Part shown: positions 1 to 8,150 of the stretch, in pieces | Numbering within the stretch: the stretch's first letter is position 1 | Layout: each line of letters opens with the position of its first letter | NCBI GenBank assembly: GCA_022564935.1 | Contig: JADFKM010000010.1 | Span: forward strand, 1-42,399 | Source: Candidatus Dadabacteria bacterium | GTDB taxonomy: Bacteria; Desulfobacterota_D; UBA1144; Nemesobacterales; JADFKM01 | Length of the DNA stretch: 42,399 nucleotides | Direction: 5' to 3' | Translations under genes and position numbers: made by a program | Notes under the pieces: generated by a model | The model's input: the letters and a program-made list of their open reading frames with translations, nothing else | Database searches by the model: none | What the model was told of the DNA's origin: nothing

Positions 1-1
1 C

Positions 2-172
2 ACGGCCGAAGTCACGTTCCACAAGAAGCTCGACTACATTCACAAGAATCCGATAACGCGAGGGCTCGTCGATCGTACGGAGCAGTGGCGATGGAGCAGC
101 TATCGCTACTACGAAATCGACGATCGGTCTCCGATCGCGATGGACTGGGATGGGTCGTGGCCGATTGTATGA
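2..172 (+). CDS. REP-associated tyrosine transposase (RAYT/Y1_Tnp-like), C-terminal fragment truncated by the window edge
   Basis: Frame 2 reads TAEVTFHKKLDYIHKNPITRGLVDRTEQWRWSSYRYYEIDDRSPIAMDWDGSWPIV*, with the typical RAYT C-terminal motif (KLDYIHxNPxxRGLVxxxxxWxWSSYRYY). Not in the ORF track because no start codon is present. Confidence 0.65.
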   Translation, partial: TAEVTFHKKLDYIHKNPITRGLVDRTEQWRWSSYRYYEIDDRSPIAMDWDGSWPIV

Positions 173-200
173 CGAACCGTCGATTGTATGCCTTACCGTC

Positions 201-229
201 CCCCACCCTTCGCTGCGCGAAGAATGGGG
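201..229. repeat. REP-like imperfect palindrome next to the RAYT fragment
   Basis: ccccacccttcgc-tgc-gcgaagaatgggg: 6-bp perfect inner stem (cttcgc/gcgaag) plus a 5-bp outer stem separated by two C/A mismatches that become G-U pairs on the minus strand. Confidence 0.5.
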
Positions 230-248
230 CACCCATCACCCATATCCT

Positions 249-1154
249 CTACCCGCACGGCCCCTCGGGTAGCGCGATGGGAAGTGGAATCCCCGCGCCG
301 ACGGTCTTGTTCGGCGGGTTGTCTTCCCACACGCCTGGTATGGATTCGTCGCAGAACGGGCAGGCCCCGCCTTTCATGCGGTTTTCCTCGACGACGAACC
401 CGCGGCGGCGGATCAGCAGTTTTTCACACGACGGGCAGAACGTACACTCGCGCTTGCCCACCCCGCCGGGCAGATTGCCGGGATAGACATAGCGCAAACC
501 GGCCTCTTTGCCGATTTCGTACGCTCGAATCAGCGTCTCCACCGGCGTACGACCCGGCTCGGTCATCTTGTAGTCCGGGTGAAAGGCGGTCACGTGCCAC
601 GGCACGTCCACCGACACGTCCGCCAGAAACTCGGCGATCTCTTGCAGTTCCTCGTCGCTGTCGTTGAACCCCGGCACGATCAGGGTCACGATCTCCAGCC
701 AAAAGTTCATCTTCTTAATGAGACGAATCGAATCCAGCACGTTTTGCAAAATCCCGCCAAGCTGACGGTAGTGCTTATCGTCGAAGGATTTGAGGTCGAC
801 CTTGTACAGGTCCACGTACGGCCGAATGTACTCCAGCACCTCCGGCGTGGCGTTGCCGTTGCTCACGAATCCGCACTGAATCCCCGCCGCCCTGGCCGGC
901 TTGAACACCTCGACCGCCCAGTCCGCGGTAATCAGCGGCTCGTTGTACGTACTGACCATCACCGGAACCTCATTCCGCACCGCCAATTCGGTAAGCTGCT
1001 GCGGGCTGCAAAAATTCGGACGGGCGACGGCCGCATCGTCGCGCAACGCCTGGCTGGTCACCCAGTTCTGGCAGTAGCCGCAGCGATAGTAGTCGTATTG
1101 ATCCTGCGGAGCCGCTCCACTATGGATATCAAAACCCCCGACGTAGAAACCCAT
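249..1154 (-). CDS. AmmeMemoRadiSam-type radical SAM enzyme (PflA-like), apparently lacking its native N-terminus
   Basis: CGYCQNWVTSQALRDD, VSTYNEPLITADWAVEVF, GFVSNGNATPEVLEYIRPYVDLYKVDLKSFDDKHYRQLGG, PWHVTAFHPDYKM and C-terminal CxxC pairs. The first ~22 residues of the ORF (MGFYVGG...DYYR) do not look like family sequence; recognisable homology starts at about nt 1087. Confidence 0.7.
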   Translation of the reverse strand: MGFYVGGFDIHSGAAPQDQYDYYRCGYCQNWVTSQALRDDAAVARPNFCSPQQLTELAVRNEVPVMVSTYNEPLITADWAVEVFKPARAAGIQCGFVSNGNATPEVLEYIRPYVDLYKVDLKSFDDKHYRQLGGILQNVLDSIRLIKKMNFWLEIVTLIVPGFNDSDEELQEIAEFLADVSVDVPWHVTAFHPDYKMTEPGRTPVETLIRAYEIGKEAGLRYVYPGNLPGGVGKRECTFCPSCEKLLIRRRGFVVEENRMKGGACPFCDESIPGVWEDNPPNKTVGAGIPLPIALPEGPCG

Positions 1155-1568
1155 GCCGCGTACTCGCCGGCTCCGGAACCCGTAGACGCCCCCGGAGATG
1201 CCAAGGATGAAAACTGGCCCGAGGAATGGGGGGGAACATACAAGGGTGTAGAATACTACGTTATAAGCTATGATGGGCAGACTATGACCGTTGAGATAAG
1301 CATTCCAAAAATGCTTCCCAAAACCCTAGAGGCAAACGCCCGCATTGAAAGACCGAACCCCTCGGAATCGGAGTTTGCAAACGAGATAAACGCCCTGATA
1401 AATTTAGGCGCTAACTACATAGACCTAAGCTACAACACAACCCGTGTAGCGGCCGAGGTACCTATAGATCAAACAAAAGTCGATAGGAAGCTTGCCGAGA
1501 GAATCGTCGACCACCTCATCAGGCTTCGCGACCTGGCATCGGGCGCAACGGCTTCGCTTGTGCGATAA
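1122..1568 (+). CDS. hypothetical protein, possibly 5'-truncated at a junction
   Basis: Open frame ending at 1568; MDIKTPDVETHAAYSPAPEP...RLRDLASGATASLVR. In-frame upstream IVVVLILRSRST could be the end of a lost TM/signal segment. Confidence 0.4.
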   Translation: MDIKTPDVETHAAYSPAPEPVDAPGDAKDENWPEEWGGTYKGVEYYVISYDGQTMTVEISIPKMLPKTLEANARIERPNPSESEFANEINALINLGANYIDLSYNTTRVAAEVPIDQTKVDRKLAERIVDHLIRLRDLASGATASLVR

Positions 1569-1795
1569 GCGCCGGGCATTGCCCCCTGAGCATTGCACAT
1601 GCTTTTTTGCCATTTGAGTCTAAGCGCAGCCCTCGCGAGTTTCTCTGTCAGCTTGTATTCCCGTATATGTTCGAACCCCTTCATTTCTAAAAGAAGAACC
1701 TGTTTTCAGGTAAAATTGGGCTCCACCGCGCATACAATTTCAATAACTGCCGAGCCAACTTGAAATACCCCCGAAACGCTGAATAATTAATCGCC

Positions 1796-3523
1796 ATGAT
1801 AGAATTAATGCCCTCTCATGGAGGGGAGTTGAAGCAGCTGATCGTCGATGAGAAAAGGGCTGAGGAGCTCAGAGAAGAGCTTCCCGACCTTCCCGTCTGG
1901 GACCTGACGCAGCGACAGTCCTGGGACCTCGACTTGCTTCAAAACGGGGCTTTCTCACCCCTTGAGGGATATCTGGCAAAGGACGACTACGATTCGGTTT
2001 GCGAGAAGATGCGCTTAGGGGACGGCACGCTCTGGCCTATGCCCATCATGCTTGACGTCACAGTTGAGCTTGCCGAGAGGCTTACCGCCGGGGGCAAAGT
2101 CGCTCTCCGCCATCCTGAAGGGATGGTAATAGCGGTACTTAACATCAAGGACATCTGGGAGCCTGATCTTCGTAAAGAGGCCCAAGGCGTATTCGGCACG
2201 ACCGACGACAAGCACCCCGGCGTCGCATACCTTTTCCACAGCTCGAACCCCGTCTACGTGGGCGGCTCTATCGAGGGTATTGAGCCCGTCCCTTATCACA
2301 CATACAGAGACCTTCGCTACACCCCTGCGGAGTTGAGGGCCCAGTTCGAGAAGAAGGGGTGGCAGAAGGTGGTCGCCTTTCAAACGAGGAACCCGCTCCA
2401 CAGGGCGCATGTGGAGCTTACCCGGAGGGCGATCAAAAAGGCAGACGCAAACCTGCTGCTCCACCCGGTGGTAGGGCTCACGAAACCCGGCGACGTGGAC
2501 TACTTCTCCAGGGTGCGCTGCTACCAGGCGGTCATCGCCAACTACCCCGAGCGCCGCTCCACGATGCTGAGCCTCCTGCCGCTGGCCATGAGGATGGGCG
2601 GGCCTAAAGAGGCCCTGTGGCACGCAATCATCAGAAAGAACTACGGCTGCTCCCATTTCATAGTGGGAAGAGACCATGCCGGGCCGGGCGCCGACAGCAA
2701 GGGAAACCCGTTCTATCCCCCTTACGGGGCGCAGGAGCTAATGAGCGAGTACGAGGAAGAGCTGCAAATAAAGATGGTCGATTTCGAAGAAATGGTCTAT
2801 GTGGAGGATTTGGGGAATTACATGCCCCGCTCAGAGGTTGCTGAAGACGCAAAGATACTGTCGCTTTCAGGCACCGAGCTCAGGAGACGCCTTCGTGAGG
2901 GCCTGGAGATCCCGGAGTGGTTCTCGTACCCGCAGGTAATCGAAGAGCTTCGACGCACGCACCCCCCGAGAGACCGCCAGGGAGTGACCATCTTCCTTAC
3001 CGGGCTTCCCGGCACAGGCAAAAACACAGTGGCGAGCATTCTCACCTCCAAGCTCCTGGAGTACGGGAACAAACAGGTGACCCTCCTGGACCGCAGCGCC
3101 ATACGGCAGTACATATCCAACGAGCTCGGACACTCGAGGACGGAAGCGGATACAGTCGTGAGGCGCCTTGGGTTCATAGCTCAGGAGATCACCAAGAACC
3201 GCGGCATCGCAATATGCGCCTACATCGCCCCTTCCAAATCCACAAGGGACGAAGCGAGAGACCTGATCGCTCAAAACGGAAGTTTTATCGAAGTGCATCT
3301 CTACGCTGAAGAAGAGCTTCGCAGATCAAGGGATAGACACGGCACTTACGCTGCGATTGAATCCGGGGAGATAGAAGAGTTCGCCGGCGTAACCGACCCC
3401 TACGAGCCGCCTGAGAACGCCGAGCTCGATATAGACACGTCTAAGACGACTCTGGAACAGACGGCACAAAAGATCGTGCTTTACCTCGAGCACAACGGCT
3501 ACATTGGAAACTCATCGAGCTAA
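1796..3523 (+). CDS. sat: bifunctional sulfate adenylyltransferase / APS-kinase-like protein
   Basis: ATP sulfurylase motifs QTRNPLHRAHVELTRRA and GRDHAGPG; C-terminal P-loop domain GLPGTGKNT with PYEPPENAELDID. Confidence 0.93.
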   Translation: MIELMPSHGGELKQLIVDEKRAEELREELPDLPVWDLTQRQSWDLDLLQNGAFSPLEGYLAKDDYDSVCEKMRLGDGTLWPMPIMLDVTVELAERLTAGGKVALRHPEGMVIAVLNIKDIWEPDLRKEAQGVFGTTDDKHPGVAYLFHSSNPVYVGGSIEGIEPVPYHTYRDLRYTPAELRAQFEKKGWQKVVAFQTRNPLHRAHVELTRRAIKKADANLLLHPVVGLTKPGDVDYFSRVRCYQAVIANYPERRSTMLSLLPLAMRMGGPKEALWHAIIRKNYGCSHFIVGRDHAGPGADSKGNPFYPPYGAQELMSEYEEELQIKMVDFEEMVYVEDLGNYMPRSEVAEDAKILSLSGTELRRRLREGLEIPEWFSYPQVIEELRRTHPPRDRQGVTIFLTGLPGTGKNTVASILTSKLLEYGNKQVTLLDRSAIRQYISNELGHSRTEADTVVRRLGFIAQEITKNRGIAICAYIAPSKSTRDEARDLIAQNGSFIEVHLYAEEELRRSRDRHGTYAAIESGEIEEFAGVTDPYEPPENAELDIDTSKTTLEQTAQKIVLYLEHNGYIGNSSS

Positions 3524-3738
3524 CTCAATCACACCGAAATGAATACGGGAGTGTGCTTAACCGCCACTGTCTTATTCCCGGCACGCGTAACGAATCGAAG
3601 CAGGACGTAATGCCCATACTGCAAAGTCCTTAACCTCTGCCCCGGCCCTTCATAACTCCTTAATTCCGCACACAAAACCTTTCATACTGCATGACGCACC
3701 GAACAGCTTCCGCAGAGGGTGGCAGGAGTGAGAAAATA

Positions 3739-6700
3739 TCATTCCTTAGCAAAAAGCCGTTTAAATTCCCCCCTCAGGTAAACCCCGGCGTCATCCAGCA
3801 TAAGGTAAAGCGAGGGGATGAGGAAAAGCGTTATTATAGTGGCGAAAACAAGCCCAAACCCAAGCGCAACCGCCATCGGGGCCAAAAAAGCCGCCTCCCC
3901 ACGCGTGTGATACATCAGCGAGATGAGTCCTCCAAATGTGGTGACTGTGGTCAAGATAATGGGGCGGAACCTGTGTTTCGAGGACATCACGACTGCTGCG
4001 ATACGGCCCATTTTCTTTTTGCGCTGGTTGATGAAATCCACGAGCAACAGGCTGTCGTTGATCACAATTCCAAGGAGCGCGACGATCCCGATAAGGGCAG
4101 GGAATGTCAAGGGTTCACTACGTATGAGAATCCCCACAGCAACCCCTATTGCCGTAAACGGAAGAACGGCCATAATAATCAGGGGCTGAAAATACGACTT
4201 TAGGATGCTTGCCAGTATGATGTAAATCAGCAGAATTGCTATCCATGAGGCTCTGAAAATGCTTCTCATCGATTCCCTGGTCTCGGCCTCCTCGCCGGAA
4301 AAAGAAAATGTGTATCCAGGGAAAGACCGTAGAAGCCGGTTAAGGAAACCTTCCACCCCCGAGTTCACCTCCGAGGCTGTAGCCACACTCTGGTCTATCT
4401 CGGAGGTAACGCTGACGGCCCTTTCCATATCATATCTGGAGATGCTGAGCTTGCTGGGACTCACAGTTAAGTCGGCCACTGCGCCGAGCGGCACCCAGCC
4501 CCCCTCAGACGTGTATATTTGATACGTCTCAAGGAGCATCAAGAGGTCTCCCTCCGAAAAGTCGTACAGAAGCACAATGTCTGCCTCTTCCCTGCCCAGC
4601 CTGGTAGAGCCGACGGTGAGTCCGTCTACAGCGGCCCTTACGGCCCTGGCAACGGTCACGGTGTCAAGCCCGTAGAGGGCCGCTCTGGGCTCGTTCACTT
4701 CGATTCGCACTTCGGGTTTTCCCCATACTATGTCGTCGGAAACCCCGTGCACACCGGGAACAGTCCCGAGGTATTCCTCAAGCTCTGCGGTGATTTCCTC
4801 CAGGGTATCAAACTCCTTACCCTGTATGCGCACATCGACCGGCTTACCGGCGGGGGGACCTCCGGATTTAATGAAATCCATGACAATGGGCCCCACTATT
4901 TGCTCTCTCACTCTGCTCCGCATTTCCCTCATGAGCTCTAGGCCGTTTTCTTTACGCTTGTCGAAGTCCTCGAACTCGACGAATATCGAAGAGAGGTGGT
5001 CTCCGAACTCAGGCGCCCTCTTTGAAAGCTCCATGCCAATCATTGACACGGTGTTCTTGAGGGCACCACTGGGGGCGGTATCTCTGACAACCTCTTCAAT
5101 CTCGGCCACCGAGGCTTTTGTATCATCGAGGCTGGACCAGGTTGGGTTTTTAACACTGATGACAAACTGGTTTATGTCGCGGGCATAAAAAAGCACAAGC
5201 GGCATCTTGTACAGGACGGCACCCATGAGAATCAAGATCGCCAAAAACGAGGCCGTAACCACGTATCGGAAACGCAGAACAAAGAACAGGGCTTTGAGGT
5301 ACTGCGAGCGGAACCGGAAAACCCATCCCCTTAAACGTCTCCCCGGAGAGTGGGGTTTAAGGAAGTCGGCGCAGTGTGAAGGAAGGATAAGCATGGCCTC
5401 AACCAGTGAAAACACCAGGACAAAAATAGCCACCATAGGGATGAATGATATAAACTTGCCAATGAGCCCCGTAGCCAGGAGAAGCGGGAGAAAGGCTGCT
5501 ATATTGGTAAGTATGGCAGCCACAACGGGCCTGGCCACTTCCATCGTACCCTTAACTGCCGCTTCTCGGGGAGGAAGGCCGCCCTGGATATAGCGCTGGA
5601 TGTTCTCGACCACTATAATGGCGTCGTCAACTATTATCCCGAGCACCATAATGAGGCCGAACATAGAGAGCACGTTAAGGGTGATGTTTGAGAAGTGCAT
5701 CAGGATAAATGCGCCGAAAAAAGACACCGGTATGCCCAGGGCGGCCATTGCCGCAGACCGACGGTCGAGAAACGACGCGAGCACTATCAGCACAATCACA
5801 AGTCCGATTACCCCGCTCTTTACCATCGTTTTAAACCGCTGCTTTACCCAGTACGAGCTGTCGTTAGAATCAAAAATTTCTATATCCCTCGGAAGCCCTC
5901 TCTTAAACTTCTCGACCTTCTCGCGCACCCTTTCGACGGTCTCGACGGCATCGGCAATCTGCTGCTTGTTTATCCAGAAAGTGATTGCGGGCAAACCGTT
6001 CACCCTGGATGTGGTAAGGGTCTTCTCTTCGCCAAGCTCCACCGTGGCTATGTCGCCTAAAAGCACGTGGCGGCCCCGGGGGCTCCTCCTGACTGGAATG
6101 TTCAGCAAATCACCCGTATTTTGCACCTTCCCCCGGGTACGAATCAGGAACTCCACATCTCCCTGCTCGTATGCTCCGCCGGGGAGATCGAGGTTCTTAT
6201 TCCTTATAGCGCTGGCGATATGCTCTATGCCGATGTCGTACTGGTACATCTTTCCGGGGTCCGCCTTAACCCAAAATACGGGGTCGCCGAGCCCTGAGGC
6301 AACGACGCTCTCGACACCGTCCACGAGCTTCATCTTGTCCCTCAGCTCTATTGCATGGGACCTTAGCTCTTCCCTCGGTACGTCGCCCGCAATGGAGATG
6401 CTGATTACCGGGAACCTGGGCTTTACTTCCTTCACTATGGAGTCTTCGGCATCCTCGGGAAGTGTGCCCTTCATATTGGCCACTTCAGTTCTTATCTCTT
6501 CGGCAATGCGCGTGACATCCTCTCTGGGGTCGATCTCCGCAACGACGTGGGAGCGGCCCTCTGAAGAGACCGACCGGATGACGGTAATCCCCGTAATGTC
6601 ACTTATTTCATCCTCGATAGGTATGCTTACAAGCTTCTCGATATCCTCGGCCGAAGCCCCGACATAGGCGGTATCGATTGTGACGATCTCAAGCTCTATT

Positions 6701-6816
6701 GATGGAAACAGCTCACGGGGCAAAATGATTGCCGACATAAAGCCCGCAATCAGGATCGCCGCCATTATAAGGTTAATGGTAACGGGATTTTTTGTGGAGA
6801 ATTCTGCTATGTTCAC
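3739..6816 (-). CDS. RND (AcrB/HAE1-type) efflux transporter permease
   Basis: 1025 aa; MNIAEFSTKNPVTINLIMAAILIAG, GIIVDDAIIVVENIQR, GIVALLGIVINDSLLLVDFINQ. Confidence 0.95.
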   Translation of the reverse strand: MNIAEFSTKNPVTINLIMAAILIAGFMSAIILPRELFPSIELEIVTIDTAYVGASAEDIEKLVSIPIEDEISDITGITVIRSVSSEGRSHVVAEIDPREDVTRIAEEIRTEVANMKGTLPEDAEDSIVKEVKPRFPVISISIAGDVPREELRSHAIELRDKMKLVDGVESVVASGLGDPVFWVKADPGKMYQYDIGIEHIASAIRNKNLDLPGGAYEQGDVEFLIRTRGKVQNTGDLLNIPVRRSPRGRHVLLGDIATVELGEEKTLTTSRVNGLPAITFWINKQQIADAVETVERVREKVEKFKRGLPRDIEIFDSNDSSYWVKQRFKTMVKSGVIGLVIVLIVLASFLDRRSAAMAALGIPVSFFGAFILMHFSNITLNVLSMFGLIMVLGIIVDDAIIVVENIQRYIQGGLPPREAAVKGTMEVARPVVAAILTNIAAFLPLLLATGLIGKFISFIPMVAIFVLVFSLVEAMLILPSHCADFLKPHSPGRRLRGWVFRFRSQYLKALFFVLRFRYVVTASFLAILILMGAVLYKMPLVLFYARDINQFVISVKNPTWSSLDDTKASVAEIEEVVRDTAPSGALKNTVSMIGMELSKRAPEFGDHLSSIFVEFEDFDKRKENGLELMREMRSRVREQIVGPIVMDFIKSGGPPAGKPVDVRIQGKEFDTLEEITAELEEYLGTVPGVHGVSDDIVWGKPEVRIEVNEPRAALYGLDTVTVARAVRAAVDGLTVGSTRLGREEADIVLLYDFSEGDLLMLLETYQIYTSEGGWVPLGAVADLTVSPSKLSISRYDMERAVSVTSEIDQSVATASEVNSGVEGFLNRLLRSFPGYTFSFSGEEAETRESMRSIFRASWIAILLIYIILASILKSYFQPLIIMAVLPFTAIGVAVGILIRSEPLTFPALIGIVALLGIVINDSLLLVDFINQRKKKMGRIAAVVMSSKHRFRPIILTTVTTFGGLISLMYHTRGEAAFLAPMAVALGFGLVFATIITLFLIPSLYLMLDDAGVYLRGEFKRLFAKE

Positions 6817-6841
6817 AAGTGGGTTCCAGTACCTGCGACTC

Positions 6842-7981
6842 TCAGTTGACTACCCGCACTACTTCTCCATCCACAAGACCGGCATGACCGTCCACAATCA
6901 CCTTGGCGCCCTTCGGAAGCTGCTCCACCCGAACAGCCCCAACTTTAGCGTCGAGCCAGGTGACGTCCACAGGAACCCTCATGGCTTTATCGTCCAGATA
7001 TGTAAACAGAAACAGCTCCTTCTCATCGGAAAGCACCGCCCTGCGGGGAACCCTCACAACCCCCTCAAGCCGCTCCACCGGCACTCTTAAGGTCACCACT
7101 TCTCCGGGCCAGAGCTCATAATCCCCATTGGTTACTTCGGCCTCCAGTACATAGGTGCCTGACGTAACGTCCACATTCGGGCTCACCCCCGTTACGCGGC
7201 CCTTGATCGTCTCCCCCCGGCCGCCTGAGGGCACGACTATATCAAGCTCCTGACCTGGGGTGATCTGTCTTGCCCACTTGACGTCCACGCCCGCTACCAC
7301 ACGCAGTTTGGAGGTATTTACGATCCTTGCTACAGTTTCTCCCATCAAAACTTCCTGACCGACGTCAGGGATTATTTCCACAACGTGGCCCGATATCGGA
7401 GACGGAACAACCAGCCTCCGAACGTCCCATTTCCTCCGGTTATAGGTAGCCGCAAGGGCGGCAACGTCCGCCTCAAGAGACCTTACGTCGTTGCTGAGGG
7501 AATCCACCGTGTCCTGAGGAACTATGCCTCTCCCATAAAGCTTTTTATTCTGGGCCAGCTTGCGTCTAAATTCCTCAAGCCTGGCTTTAGCGGAGGCAAG
7601 CCTGGCTTCGGATTCCTGGAGAAGAAGCCCTTTGCGCTCGTCTTTGAGGATAATTATTGCCTGGCCCTCCTGTACCTCCTCCCCCCTCTGTAGCTTCCGC
7701 TCCACCACCCAGCCCCCAACATCCGCCCTGACCTGAACGGTCTGTCCACCCTCCACCCGGCCCAGGAAACTGACCGTCCTCCACACCCCCTCCGATACGA
7801 CGGGGATAATCCTGACGAGGGTCGCCTTTCTCTCGCCTGCGGCCTCGAACGCCGTGCTCCGGATGCTCGACATCCGAAACCAAAGCAACAGTATCAAAAC
7901 TACGAAGCCGGCTATGAAGTAAGAGAATATCCTCCACTGCTTAGACCTTCTTCTTGCAAGCTCAAGAGATCGATTTCTCAT
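6842..7981 (-). CDS. RND efflux periplasmic adaptor (membrane fusion protein)
   Basis: 379 aa; N-terminal TM, GRVEGGQTVQVRADVGGWVVERKLQRGEEVQEGQ barrel-sandwich hybrid; adjacent to the RND permease. Confidence 0.93.
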   Translation of the reverse strand: MRNRSLELARRRSKQWRIFSYFIAGFVVLILLLWFRMSSIRSTAFEAAGERKATLVRIIPVVSEGVWRTVSFLGRVEGGQTVQVRADVGGWVVERKLQRGEEVQEGQAIIILKDERKGLLLQESEARLASAKARLEEFRRKLAQNKKLYGRGIVPQDTVDSLSNDVRSLEADVAALAATYNRRKWDVRRLVVPSPISGHVVEIIPDVGQEVLMGETVARIVNTSKLRVVAGVDVKWARQITPGQELDIVVPSGGRGETIKGRVTGVSPNVDVTSGTYVLEAEVTNGDYELWPGEVVTLRVPVERLEGVVRVPRRAVLSDEKELFLFTYLDDKAMRVPVDVTWLDAKVGAVRVEQLPKGAKVIVDGHAGLVDGEVVRVVN

Positions 7982-8150
7982 ATACTACCCTCATTATAAT
8001 TTACCATATTGTCGGGTATGTGGGTGATTGCGGCAGGCGGATTTAAGCGCATTTGAAGTAAGGTTGTTAACCGTAATGGATAATCCAACTCGGAGGACGC
8101 AGAGTCAGCCCCTTATCCATTAACTCGACGGCAAAAGAATGAAATGAGCC

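Noticed and set aside
5600-6667. 355-aa plus-strand ORF antisense to the RND permease
   Set aside because: Ser/Thr-rich composition typical of an antisense frame; the RND gene is unambiguous.
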